64,000 bases of DNA from positions 682,001-746,000 of the forward strand of contig JAKZHN010000017.1 of assembly GCA_037179335.1 (NCBI GenBank). Direction: 5' to 3'. The notes beneath the pieces are model-generated. The model was given only the letters and a program-made list of their open reading frames with translations. It was not told where the DNA came from and ran no database searches. Position numbers and translations under genes: made by a program. Source of the DNA: Cyclaneusma minus. Taxonomy: Eukaryota; Ascomycota; Leotiomycetes; Marthamycetales; Marthamycetaceae. This document shows positions 23,346 to 34,430 of the stretch, piece after piece; the stretch's first letter is position 1, and every line of letters begins with the position of its first letter.

Positions 23346-24858
23346 GATTGGAATATGAAGTCAAGACTGGGTAGAATGTCGAAAGTAGAGTAGAGGGTAG
23401 AACGTAGAGTAGAGGGTAGAAGAGTCTATCTATATTGGATAGCCTCTCTAGTCGGGGGATAGGCCCCCTGTATATATCCAAGCCTTCTAATAAGGCATCA
23501 AGCCTTCTCGTGAAGTATAAGATTAGCTTATGGCTAGGCTACTCTACGGGAGAGTGATCCCTACCTAGGTATGCTGACACCTGACACCTGACAAGCGGTA
23601 AAACTGGAAAAAATGACCAACAAAAATCGTCCAGCCTTTAAACCAGAAGCCGTGCAATTCATGCATCGGCCCTAGTCGCTCTGCTGGCCGTCAAAAACCG
23701 ACTGCGCAACCAATACGATGATCAAGACTTGTTCAAACTCACACTTGAAGCTTAACCTACATGTGCCCAAGCTCCTTGAGCTCTACCGGCAGCTCGGTAG
23801 ACGGAATTCCGTCAGTTCCTTGAATGGCTGGCCGGCTCTGCCGATTATTATTGACGGTGCCGCTGAGCCTCTTTGGCTGCTGGGATTTGCTCGTGCCATT
23901 AGCCTCACCGGCAGCTTTGCGCTGGTGCCGCGGAGTACAGACACACGGGCGTGCCCTCGGGCCGGAAGATATAAATGTTGTTTTAGAGAGAGATGGGTCA
24001 GCTCTTCTCCAATGTTGATTCAAAGAAGTAGGGGCCGTCCTTGGAGAAGTGTTCGCTTACCCAAGATATTTCTGGACACTTGGAATATCCGCAATCATTA
24101 GAGATATCGAGGGGACAAGGTGGGCGTGGTAGAGCTGGAGGGAGCGACGGATGCTTTCTGAGATAGTACTCGGAGAGGGCAGAAGCTGAAAGGCGTCCCT
24201 TTTCATTCTGTCAGCAAGATTTCATTAGCCAAGAGATCTCTCGATGTCAGGTAAGCAGTCAGTGCGGTCGGTACCTTACCCTAGAGGTCATAGGCGCCAA
24301 GTGGTGGCAAGTCATGGCAAAAGCTTGTTTCGATGCTTGACGGAAATAGATAGTGTGGCTGCGGCCAGCCTTGCCCGGCACAGCCTCGCTTATGAAACGG
24401 CCAAGCCTCCTGTCGCAAGAGCATGAAGTGGGTTTCAACTCCCAGGCCGCCGGCGACAGGAACGACTGGAGCTGCGGCACCTGGACTTAGGACGACACTG
24501 TCCCGCTGTCAAGCTCTGCTTTCACTGAAATGCACTGAATTGCGTTGCTGCGACCAATCTTTCGTTGCGTCTGGCTTTCTTCAAACTTTGCTTCTCCTCA
24601 ATCGCACCGTTGCTCCTTTTGGCTTCCCCGATAAACAACATTGAAGCATTCCGGAGGTGGAGCACCTTTCCGACTATCAATCAGCCGGGCAGCCCACCAA
24701 CCCAAAGACCAGGGTCAGTTAATGATTAACCGCCCTCTTAATCTCTCGCTGGACCATCACTCTACAATTTACATCACCGTCGTCAATGTCTTTGTTCCTC
24801 GCTATCAATACTCAATTCCACTGACACACGTTCCCTCCCCGCAGACTCTCAGTTCACC
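23346..24858. other. Intergenic between divergent genes
   Basis: Probably holds the promoters of the Kex2-repeat gene (leftward) and the 1158-aa gene (rightward). A short tandem repeat, GTAGAGTAGAGGGTAGAA twice, lies at about 23384-23422 in the leader of the leftward gene. No supported ORF. The last ~100 bp before 24859 are CT-rich. Confidence 0.4.
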
Positions 24859-27800
24859 ATGATGGAAACCGTACCAGACGACCACAAACGGTCTGGCAGA
24901 GGCCGATTGATGGGCAAATTGTTTGGCAAGGACAAGAGGCTGGAAACCCTCCAGAATACCGACGACGTCGTTGCCGACTTTCTCCAGAGCCCGTCCGACA
25001 AGTTGACCTTCGCTGCCCCTGAACCCTCTGTCCAGCCCCAGCTCAAGAAGATTGATACCTCAGCCGCCCGCAGATGGCCGACTGCTGCTGAAGTCAACCA
25101 CAAGGCGAGCAATGCGCGGGGCAAATCTGCCAGTCCGAAGCGAAGCAAGAAGGGCTTGATTGTCCGCTTCACCGACAGACAGCCACAGATTATTGGTGAA
25201 GGCGGCGACGAGTCGGAGGAGCCATCGGTGCAGATATCGATCAAGAAGCGGGCGAACACGCATCCAGGTACTGCGCAGCAACAGAATCCGCAGAATCACC
25301 CGATTGCTGTTCAGAGGCTGGGCGATGCTGCTCCCAAGCTACCACCTCCACCTGCCGACAATTTCCGACCTGGACCTTTGCGACGCACCGCAACTGGCTT
25401 CTCTACCATATCAGATGCGCCAGACGACGAATCTTACAATGTTCCACCGCTTCCCTCTCCGATCCCACCCCCTCACTCTCGAATGCCCCCCATCGCCGAC
25501 GAATCATCCCCTGATAGCTACCAAAGTCCCACAGACTCGTCATCGTTCGCAGCTAAGATACAAGCACAAATGCGGGCTGACGAAGGACGAGCCTTTGCAC
25601 GAGCTTCGAGGAATATGGAGGTGTCTCCACCTAGTTCACCTGACGCAGAAACTTTCGCTCATTCCATTGATGAGGAGGTTTCTCCTGTGATGAGCAAAAT
25701 GAGCCTTGAATCTAAGCAGCCAATGGGCTCCGAGTCCAGGCCTTCGTTAGGCTCTGAATCCAGGCCGTCGTTGGGCGCTGAATCTAAGCAGTCCTTCGGC
25801 TCCGAATCCAGGCAGCCCCTGGGCTCGCAAAGAGGCCGGGAGAATAGCCCATTGCCTGCTTCCCTCACATCCGGAGAGACTCCAAGACAGGGGTCGCCAG
25901 CGTCGGTTCCCTCAGCCGTATCGTCTGCCATGTCATCTGCTGTGTCAATCGCCCCGCCCTTGCAATATCCTCAGCACCCTCAATCTTCCCAGCCACCGCA
26001 ACCTTTCGAGAAGACTTCAACTTTCACTTTGAAAGATACCGCTCTTGCGGTTGGAAATGAGGCTATCAAAGGATTTGAAAATCGCGTGAGCCACATGTTC
26101 ACCCTTTTCAACTTGGCCGCTGAATCAAGAAAGCCAATCTCAGCAGCTACTTTTGAAGAACTGGTCACGGCAGGCCTGTGGTGGCTATTGAAGGGTCGCA
26201 CCGCTCTTGAGACAACCATCCGAGATAGGCCAAACAGCCCAGAGGCACAGAGAAGATCCCAGTATGTTCGACAACAGTCACATGCTGACCTGGCGAAAGC
26301 GCTATGGATCGTGGAACACCTTGTCCCTCGGCACCCTGAATCGGGTGGTCCCGGTGCTGCTCTCGACGATGTGACCAATCTAGCTCGAAGAAACGGTGAT
26401 GGCAAACTTGCAGATATCCTAGGAACGTTGCAGTCTATTCAATCCAACCTCAAAAAGTTGTGTATATCAATGCAGCGCAACAACCTCTTGCCTCCTCCAC
26501 CCGGCGAAGCACCTTTACTGCAGGGTCTCGATAATCAGATATGGGCTCCTTATCCTGACTTTACCCCTGATATCGTCGCCTTGCTGAACGGAAAGGGATC
26601 GCTGGGGAACCAGAACCACACAACCTTGCAGCTCTCTGAATGCTTCCCCACGGGTGACACACAAGAAGCATTCTGCTACGGCCGATTATTCGTTGATCTG
26701 TATCTACAGGAAGATGGCATGGAATCTGACCAATTCAAGTGTCCTTGTATCCTGTCAATCACTCGATTCCATCAGGAAAAGTCGCTGAGACTCATCGTGG
26801 CTAGTCAAAATGGTCTGATCAAATTAGCTATTCAGACTGACAGGAACAACGGACCGACTTTTGACGATTTGCATTGGCGACCACGGTCGTATACCATGGA
26901 CATCAAGCTTCCTCGAGGTTTCCTAGCCCGCATTGTGTGCTCACCCCAAGACTTCCAGATGATTCACAACATCTTTGACTACACCACGCGAACACACGAC
27001 AGCCTACGCCCGCGTAAGGATGAAGAAGTGGTTTACGACACAACCGTCAAAGCATTTCAGACATTTGACCGCTCTCCGCAAGCCCAGGGATTCTCCAAAG
27101 AAGCCATCTCTGCATGCCGAGTCCGCCTTCTCGAAAGAAAAGACGTTGTGGTCTCTGGAATGGGCGCCCAAAGCAAGCATGCTGGCTACCGCCTAGTCAT
27201 AATCAGCAGTCCTCGAACTAAGTCTCTTTCTGGTGCCTCCCATGACCTGCTCCCCACCAAACCCATTCTTTTCGGATTCCTGCGTGGCGACGGTGGTGAC
27301 CCTGCTTTGCTGTATAAAATCGACGATGGACGCCATCTTTTCACCATGGTGTTTACTTTTGCGCACCCCGATGAGCGCTTGCAACTGCATAGTCGCATCG
27401 CCGGCGGTTCTATTATGTCAACCGAATCGATACTCGTCTCGCTACCCCTGAAATCGCTCTCTCTCATCCCTTCTTCCTCCCCTCCGATGGCAGCTTCGCC
27501 GCTATCCGCCTTCACATCGCAAATGGTCCGCGTTGTAAACGAAATCCCCCCGAACAACGATATCGAAAACACGAAGACGGTCTTATCACCGCATCTTCGA
27601 ATCATTACAGACTTCTCCGAAGGCACCCTGACCGACCGCATCAACGTCGGACCCGGCGAGCTCAAAGTGCAACTCAACCCCCGCACCCTCACCTCCCTCC
27701 GCATCTTCCGCCTCGCACAGAACGACATGACAGCGTGTGTTTCCGAGGCCCAGATCCCCAAAGACTCGCCGCGCATTCTCTCCGAAATGCTCAACACCAC

Positions 27801-28335
27801 CGCATCGGCTGAAACCGTTCGTTCTTTCGCCTTCCCAGATGTCAACAAATTGCATCAATTCCAAGCCGCCCTAACCGGTTTCTCCGTGCTCTTCGACGGC
27901 CTCTCCTCCTCCTTCGCCATCTCGCGCCGCATGATGGTCGTGCCCATTTACAAGAAATGGGACGCCTCGCTCACGCGCTTGCAGATCGTGCAGAAAGAAA
28001 AGGTTGTGCAGTTGCTAGCCTTTTTTGACAATTTCGTACACGGTGATGCGATGGGCTTTGTGTTGAAGGGCACTGATGTTTTCGAGACTATTAATAAGAA
28101 GGAGGGGAAGTATGCGGTGCGGATTGTGGATGCTAAGTTTGCCCTGCCTAGGGGAGGCGAGGAGGGTGGGAAGGGAGGGGGGGCTAAGCCGGAAGATGGG
28201 TTTTTGAGTCTGGATATGCCGGAGTATCCAGGGGAGCATGATGATATTACTATTTCGTTTGATTCGGAGGCTGGTGAGTTTTGTGGCTTTCCTGATCCTT
28301 GGTATCTTGAAGACTTGGGGGGTATGAATGACTGA
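24859..28335 (+). CDS. Large conserved-looking orphan protein, 1158 aa
   Basis: A single uninterrupted frame. The start ATG follows a CT-rich leader; a second Met is adjacent. Residues 1-20 are basic (RGRLMGKLFGKDKR). About 30-390 is disordered and Ser/Pro-rich, with a five-fold repeat of the type GSESRPSL/GAESKQSF at about residues 285-320 (DNA 25715-25835). From about 390 to the end the sequence is globular: a helical part (GNEAIKGFENRVSHMFTLFN, LWWLLKGRTALETTI), then alternating strands and helices up to the C-terminus (EFCGFPDPWYLEDLGGM). I see no catalytic motif and no membrane segment, and do not recognise a family. The long globular part argues for a conserved fungal protein, possibly a cytoskeletal or signalling scaffold, but that is a guess. 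Confidence 0.85.
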   Translation: MMETVPDDHKRSGRGRLMGKLFGKDKRLETLQNTDDVVADFLQSPSDKLTFAAPEPSVQPQLKKIDTSAARRWPTAAEVNHKASNARGKSASPKRSKKGLIVRFTDRQPQIIGEGGDESEEPSVQISIKKRANTHPGTAQQQNPQNHPIAVQRLGDAAPKLPPPPADNFRPGPLRRTATGFSTISDAPDDESYNVPPLPSPIPPPHSRMPPIADESSPDSYQSPTDSSSFAAKIQAQMRADEGRAFARASRNMEVSPPSSPDAETFAHSIDEEVSPVMSKMSLESKQPMGSESRPSLGSESRPSLGAESKQSFGSESRQPLGSQRGRENSPLPASLTSGETPRQGSPASVPSAVSSAMSSAVSIAPPLQYPQHPQSSQPPQPFEKTSTFTLKDTALAVGNEAIKGFENRVSHMFTLFNLAAESRKPISAATFEELVTAGLWWLLKGRTALETTIRDRPNSPEAQRRSQYVRQQSHADLAKALWIVEHLVPRHPESGGPGAALDDVTNLARRNGDGKLADILGTLQSIQSNLKKLCISMQRNNLLPPPPGEAPLLQGLDNQIWAPYPDFTPDIVALLNGKGSLGNQNHTTLQLSECFPTGDTQEAFCYGRLFVDLYLQEDGMESDQFKCPCILSITRFHQEKSLRLIVASQNGLIKLAIQTDRNNGPTFDDLHWRPRSYTMDIKLPRGFLARIVCSPQDFQMIHNIFDYTTRTHDSLRPRKDEEVVYDTTVKAFQTFDRSPQAQGFSKEAISACRVRLLERKDVVVSGMGAQSKHAGYRLVIISSPRTKSLSGASHDLLPTKPILFGFLRGDGGDPALLYKIDDGRHLFTMVFTFAHPDERLQLHSRIAGGSIMSTESILVSLPLKSLSLIPSSSPPMAASPLSAFTSQMVRVVNEIPPNNDIENTKTVLSPHLRIITDFSEGTLTDRINVGPGELKVQLNPRTLTSLRIFRLAQNDMTACVSEAQIPKDSPRILSEMLNTTASAETVRSFAFPDVNKLHQFQAALTGFSVLFDGLSSSFAISRRMMVVPIYKKWDASLTRLQIVQKEKVVQLLAFFDNFVHGDAMGFVLKGTDVFETINKKEGKYAVRIVDAKFALPRGGEEGGKGGGAKPEDGFLSLDMPEYPGEHDDITISFDSEAGEFCGFPDPWYLEDLGGMND

Positions 28336-29105
28336 CTGTACGAAAACAGAGCGCGATCGCTTTGCGAGAGCACTGCCGGCGCCTACGAAGGCAGCGAGCA
28401 GGATGGGAAATCTGGGATCAATCAAGCGGTCTTGATTCAAGTGCAGCTGCACTTGCATCTTCGCGATTCTTCACCGTCCTTCCTCCGAAACAGTCAATAT
28501 CCTCGGACCATTCGGCCTTTTTCCTGTTGCATTATCCCCCCCAAAAGAAAGAATAAAAAGCATCGTCTGTGTCACGATTGAGTTATTGGCTCATGGGAAG
28601 AAGTTGCGTGTGTCGCTTTTACTCTTTTTTTGTGTTGTTTATGGTTTCTTGAAGCATTTTTTTGCGGGTCGATACCCCTGAACTGAATAAGTACGGCGTT
28701 TTAGCGGAATGGAAGGGAGGATTGCATTGTATAGAAAAACTGTGTTTCTGGGGGTGTGTGGGTGTGTGGGTGTGGAGGAAGCATCTGTGTTTGTTGAATG
28801 AGAAAGCATTACCGTCTCTGTGGCATTGGCGCGAGGAGTTGGAAGCTTGTTTAAGTGTTGGTGGGTTTGAGATAATTGGGGTAGCATGCATGCATTTGAG
28901 CTATTGAGATAGGTCTTATATGCGGCGATGCGCTGATCGGAAAATGACAAGTAGAATGGATATTTGTCTGAGCGAAGGCGGTGTTTGAAATGAGATGTGT
29001 GTGCTTTCTGTGTGTGATCGAGGTGATGTGACGTGGCCACGCTCGCTCGCTCGCTCGTGAGGGGAGTTGGCAGCACGCGCTACGGTTTCTGCGGTTGGCT
29101 ACGAC
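28336..29105. other. Intergenic upstream of array B
   Basis: 3' UTR of the 1158-aa gene and then sequence with no credible ORF. A (GCTC)4 microsatellite sits at 29041-29057, about 50 bp upstream of the first TATA box of array B. Confidence 0.45.
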
Positions 29106-29937
29106 TATAAATACCACTGCTCCCTCCTCTCCTCCTTCTTTCTTCAGAAAGGAGACCTGCGAGCGGACACAGGAAAGTCTGTATCCAATTCCTTGTGTTT
29201 TGCGGTTGATCTTTGCAAGTTGAAATGGGAAACTGACTACTCTTGGACTTGACGACTTAGAAGTCTCTTACGTACATGTTGAGAAAACAGTGTGGTGCTT
29301 GGGATCTGTGGTTGTTGGCGACAGCAGCGGTGTTGTTCGACAGTTGTGGTGTGTTGTGACGGTAGGTGGGAAGCAGCTACAAAGGTGCCTCTAGGTTAAG
29401 GTGCGTGACGTAGGCTGATCAGCTGGGAGCTTGAAAGGTATAAATATCTGCGTACTCTCCTCTTCTGATCTTCTTTCTTCATGGAAAACAACGAACGGGC
29501 AGCTGGACAACTCGAAGTGGACAGCTTGGCCAAGGTCCAAGATCGTTGTGTTGACTTCTTAGGGAAAGGCAAGAGGGCTTGAGCTGCGTGCGTGTGGTAC
29601 GATTAGGATGTTTTTCTTGGGTACGGATGAGGGTGGGCGGTGGTTTCGTGCTGCTAGCTGGTTGTAACGGTGACAGCTGTGTCTTCTGGGGGTAGCAGAG
29701 TGGCGTGACGGTGAGAATGCCTTACGGTGGCGGACTTGGTGTGGACGAAACCAGGCAAGACTCAATGTTCTCTGCTTGGGTGGACCGCCTGGAAGCATAC
29801 TGAGATGGGCAGAAAATGCGGCTGATGAAGCTATTGGCATTTTTTCAGGGACAGAAGTACGCTGCGATACCACCACATAATGACCGGCATGCTTGTGGTT
29901 TTGGTCGAAGAGCAGGAGTAGAGAGTCAAAGGGATGC

Positions 29938-30052
29938 TTTTTATACCTCGGGTCCTCGACCTTCGACTTTGGCAGGATAGTCTCAGGTAAGCTTTTGTGA
30001 AAAGCTACTGCTATTCACAGCTGATGAAGTTGGGCCACTCGGGGTATAAATA
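29938..30052. promoter_or_regulatory. Divergent TATA pair in array B
   Basis: A minus-strand TATAAAAA (29938-29945) and a plus-strand TATAAATA (30045-30052) lie back to back about 100 bp apart, with a CAGCTGATGA element between them. Both run into pyrimidine-rich initiator-like sequence on their own strands. Confidence 0.55.
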
Positions 30053-32886
30053 TGTGCGCTCTCTCTTCTTCCACATTCTTTCTCCCAGGAAATAGACTTC
30101 GCTATGGCTGTACGCACGGGGTCACGGATGGCAAGCGACGAGTTCTTGCGTTTGAGACCTTAGTCTTAGATGGAGAAGTGATACTGACAAATTTGGGGGA
30201 ACTTGAATGCTGGCTTGGTTTTTTTATCACTTCTAGGGGATGTTCGGAATTGAAAGACTGCCTTTCGCTGGTTTGATGTCTAACTCGTGTGGAGGTGAGA
30301 CTTATGGCTGCCGGTAGCAGTGTTGTGCTATGGTAGGTCATATGGCACGACGGTGGGAGTGCGGGGCGGTGGTGAAGCTAGGATGGGAGGGTTAGGCAGA
30401 GACAAACACTCATTGTGGAGAGAGAGCTTGGGCATGCTAACATTGGTGAGAATGGAGTGAACAAAGACGTTCAACGTTCTCAGAAATGTACTTTGCTGAT
30501 TTCGTTGGTAGCATGCCTCTGAGTTCTTGCCATCGAAGAGCAAGACTGTGGGCCAAAGAGGCCTTTATATACCTCGAGGCTCGTAGTTGAACCGTAATTT
30601 CGAAGCTGTGATGCGCTGGAAGTCTGGAACACGTGACGGTCTCGCCACTTACCCTCGCCTGATGCGTAGAGAACCTGCTCGTTGAGCCGCGAGTCGGAGA
30701 CACCTTATGTAAGCCAGCTTGTGAAGATTAAGGGGGCTGTGCTGACGAAGTTGAAAGAGTCGAGATATAAATATCTTCCATGTTTTGCCCCTGTTGTTCT
30801 TCCTCTTAAAAGAAATTCCCCTCTCAACACTACGATATGATGAAAGAGATACAACGGGAGAAAGGATATTACCTTATACAGGTCGGCGTTGAATAATTGT
30901 GACCTGAGTTACAGCAATCCCAGATCTGTTATGGTTCTGCTACACGATGTCAGCGGCAGCAGTGGATTCGAGACGACAGCTTAATGATATAACAGTGGTC
31001 GGTAGGCAGTGTTGGCTATAGCGGTAAGGCGACTACGAAGAAAGCAGAACAGAGAAATATCGTTGGATCCTGCGAGCTAGTTCAGAACGGAAATCATAAA
31101 CTTCTAGCAACCTCCTAGGAGTGGGACTTCCACTCAACATTAGAACGACAATGATGAGACGCTCAGCTTGAAACGCAAAACTCAGGAGCTCAGGGTGTGC
31201 TTAGCAATAGCACTGCAGCAGACTGCGAAGCTTTTGCTGCTTGTGCTGCTGGATTCAGAGTTCAGAGATAATATTTGCTCCGCTATTCGCTGGATACTCG
31301 TTAGTTTGGATATTGATTGTTTCAGATAGACACACACGTGACGATCACATCTCCAAACCTGGCTGCTGGTGTGGAGGCTTAAGGTATAAATACTTTCTTC
31401 GTTTTGCCCCTGGTGTTCCTCTCCAGAGGAATTTATGCGTCTGGAAGTGGCTTCATGGAGAGAACAGCTAATGGAAATTTTCGAAACTTGATACTAAGTG
31501 GTTTCTGAGGCAAGGGGGTTGCCTACCACGGTGCTATTATGAAATATGAATCAGTAAACTGTTTTATGACGGATCATGATTATGGCTGGTCTTGAGCGGT
31601 AGCAACAGCTGCTTGAGATGGATGCAGAGCACTGCGACAGTGAGAGCTTTAGGTGATAGCAGAGACACGCAAGCAGTGGAAGAGAGGGACTGTGCCTTGG
31701 GACAGTTGGTCGACCATCTTTTGAAGTCGCCAAACAAACATGAGTTGGACTATGGAGTTTAGTTAGAGGCGCTGCTTGCCTTCTAACCTTGGTTATTTAC
31801 GTAATCATATCTGACCTGTCCTTAATCCTAAGATTAGAGTTGTTCTTTGCGTGCTGTGGGGGAGCAAAATTGAGAAGTCAAAGGGGTGCTTTTATACATT
31901 TCAAAAAGACGGCTCTAGCAAACATAGGCGTAAGGCAAACCTGGCACACAGCTTCGTCCAGTTGGTAACAGAAAAATGATGCGGCAGCAGTCTGATAGTT
32001 TCGACATTGGAAAGGGTGGAGTGAGAGCAGACATGAAAAGCGACGGTCACCTTTCCTGGCGACGGTCAGTGCGTTTCTATGCGACAAATTTCCAACTTGC
32101 AGACAAAGCCCTTCGAACTAATGTCATTTTCGTCTTGAGTCCTCTCGTCTAGCTAAGATAGGCAGTACAGCAACTGAGCAAGGCTGAATCATGAGATGAT
32201 GTTTGCGAGAATGGGTCCGTTGCACTCAGTCTTCGTCACTTTGAGGGTCGACTTGGAGAAGACCAGGTCAAGAGTCGAAACGGTGCTTTTATAGCCGCCT
32301 ACTGAAGATTGGAGGATCAATCAGGAGTCTTGATATATCACTCGTCGCAGCGAACGGTAATATCTTCCAATGCCACAATCCCGTTACACGTAAACCTCGC
32401 AGGTACAAGTTTCTTAATGTTTCTCCGTCAGGTCACAGGTGTGTAGGGCTGAGCCACAGACAAATCATGTGATTTAAAGTAACTCAGTCCAGGTCAGTTT
32501 TATAAATATATCTGGAATCCCTTCCTCTCTTCGTTTCCCCAAGCAGATATTTGATGGAAGATCTGAACTAACGTGGAACCAATGCTACTACATCTGCAAA
32601 ATTACCAAGAGAGCGAGAGGCCACCTGCTTGACCTAATCCGTCCTAACAGCAGTTCTTCAACATCACAGCAGCTGACACATATTGGCCGCGAGAAGATGT
32701 CCAACAGCAGAGTCTGTGCATGTATTTGAGCTGCAAGTCCCATAGACCATTTCTCTTAGTTTTTGATCCGTGAGTCAACCAAGGAGAACGATGAACAATT
32801 CATGAGGCTCTGTCAGAGTACCGCGTCACCGCCTTGTTTATAGTGTTTGATGGATGGAGAGGAAGATCCAAGGGAAAAATTTAGGC

Positions 32887-33004
32887 TTTTATACTTAGCA
32901 TCGTAGTAACAAAAGCTCTTTGCACTCGTAAGTGCCAAGACTACATCATGAACGTCACGTGTCCTTAACTGTACCAGAGCACCATGGGCCAGCGGGTATA
33001 AATA
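32887..33004. promoter_or_regulatory. Divergent TATA pair in array B
   Basis: A minus-strand TATAAAA (32887-32893) and a plus-strand TATAAATA (32997-33004), about 104 bp apart. The spacer holds GTCACGTG and is homologous to the spacer at 33474-33581, which shows that the promoter pair duplicated as a block. Confidence 0.55.
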
Positions 33005-33466
33005 TCCTTTCGACATCCCTCTCTTTCCCCTTTAAGAGAAGTTGATATTAGCAGGGGAATACATGCGCCGTGTCGAAGACGGCGTGGACCTAACCATATG
33101 ACTTTCACGAAATGGCAGGCACGTTGGGTGCCCGGGTTACAACGCCAAGTGGGTTGCAACAGGTAAGTCGCCACCAAAAGTTTTGCCGAAGCGCAGCCTG
33201 CTTCGACAAAGTTGCTGCCCATGAAATTGCGCCATACATTCACGACAGCAGGTGATACATCCAGCGGTGGTGGAGTGTGGCAACAGTGAGCATTTGGCTC
33301 ATGCATTCTATTGTAAAGGACATTCAGGGGCTTGGATGAGTTCTTGAGGCGAATTTAGACAACTTAGAAACACTGGATCCCTGATTTTTTGGTCCCTGGA
33401 CGTGATTGACGATACTCCAGAGTTCGTATGGTTAGAAAAGAAAAGTGTAAGAGCAATGAGAGAGGT

Positions 33467-33589
33467 TTTTTATACTTGACGCCGTAGCTTCGAAAGCTCT
33501 TTACTTCAGCAGCTACCGAGACGAGGTATGTAATGGACCTCATGTGTTCTCGATGCTACCAAAGCCCCGTGAGCCAGAAGGTATAAATA
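33467..33589. promoter_or_regulatory. Divergent TATA pair in array B
   Basis: A minus-strand TATAAAA (33467-33473) and a plus-strand TATAAATA (33582-33589), about 109 bp apart. The spacer shares AAAGCTCTTT, the CATGTGT/CACGTGT element and the AGCCAG...GGTATAAATA end with the preceding unit's spacer. Confidence 0.55.
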
Positions 33590-34307
33590 CTTTCTCGAAG
33601 TCCCCTCCTTTCCCTTTTCTCTGAAAGCTTCAGAGGCCGTAACTCTCCAGTAGCATCTGTCAAGGAGGGTCTCATTCAATAAATCTGATGAAAGAGACTT
33701 CCACTTTTCCTAAGTAAATCCTAAGGCCAGCAAGAAAAGATAAGCGTTTCTTCTGGTGCTGCTTCGACGCAGGGAAACGATCTCGGTTCTCTCACAAATC
33801 CACGACAGCAAGTCATACATTCAGCGGTGGTAGAGTATAACGACAGTGGGCGGGTCATTTTCTTCATGTGCCTTGTCGTAAATAAAATCCCGAGGTTTGC
33901 ATTTCGTATACTTGGAGCGAATGGACGATTTAGAAGCACTGGAATCCTGATTTCTGATGCCTTGTGGACGTTCGTCAACATCACATCCGGTCATGACGAC
34001 ATGGATCGTGTGATTAAAGAAGAAAATCCCCAGAGGAATAAGAGAAGTTTTTATACCTGCCCAACTTTCAGCCCACATCCAGACAGCCGTCCCCGGGTAC
34101 AATGCCATACACTTCCGTCACGTGAATTCCATTTCAAATCCCAATTGGATCTCCAGTCCTCACATGACCACGTCCGCATCACCGTCCAACTTTCCAAGTT
34201 CAATTTGTCGCACGAGAGGACACGTCTGCCAGTCATGCATCGCAGCCCCCAGCATTTCATCCAATTTCATTGGTCGATTCCCAACAGAATGCATGAAAGC
34301 AGTCAGC

Positions 34308-34430
34308 TTTGTTGCACGTCGACAAAACTTTGCTTTTTTGATGTGCATGCGATATGCAGTACACAGTGGGGTGGAAATTCGCTTCCTCCAATCATGGCAT
34401 GATGTCAATTAATTTGTTGCACGTCGACTG
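34308..34430. repeat. Two copies of the GTTGCACGTCGAC motif
   Basis: TTTGTTGCACGTCGAC occurs at 34308-34323 and again at 34413-34430, just past the right edge of array B. The same 13-mer occurs three times in the four-copy repeat at 55.6-57.0 kb. Its role is unknown. The remaining sequence to 35191 has no supported gene; the right end is probably the 3' UTR of the minus-strand gene. Confidence 0.7.

Larger units (their letters stand above)
29106..34055 (+). repeat. Array B: tandem ORF-less units with convergent TATA boxes
   Basis: Eight plus-strand TATAAATA boxes: 29106-29113, 29439-29446, 30045-30052, 30765-30772, 31385-31392, 32501-32508, 32997-33004 and 33582-33589. Each leads into a CT-rich stretch, and most then show a small hairpin such as TTCCTCTCCAGAGGAA (near 31420) or CTTTCTTCAGAAAG (near 29140). 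A GACAGCAG / GCGGTGGTGG core follows about 150-250 bp downstream in most units (near 29325, 29655, 30305, 30950, 31600, 32650, 33240 and 33800). Seven minus-strand boxes of a second type (TATAAAAGCACCCTTTGACTC-like) lie at 29938-29945, 30564-30571, 31890-31896, 32287-32293, 32887-32893, 33467-33473 and 34048-34055. In six cases they bound 390-530-bp units in which the two promoters face each other. The last two units are recent duplicates (585-bp period). No shared ORF exists. The family is the same as array A. Transcription and dsRNA formation are inferred, not seen. Confidence 0.75.

Noticed and set aside
11696..34055. CRISPR array or centromeric satellite
   Set aside because: Units are 340-600 bp with promoter-like parts and strong divergence, not short identical repeats; the organism is a eukaryote and the region is not AT-rich.
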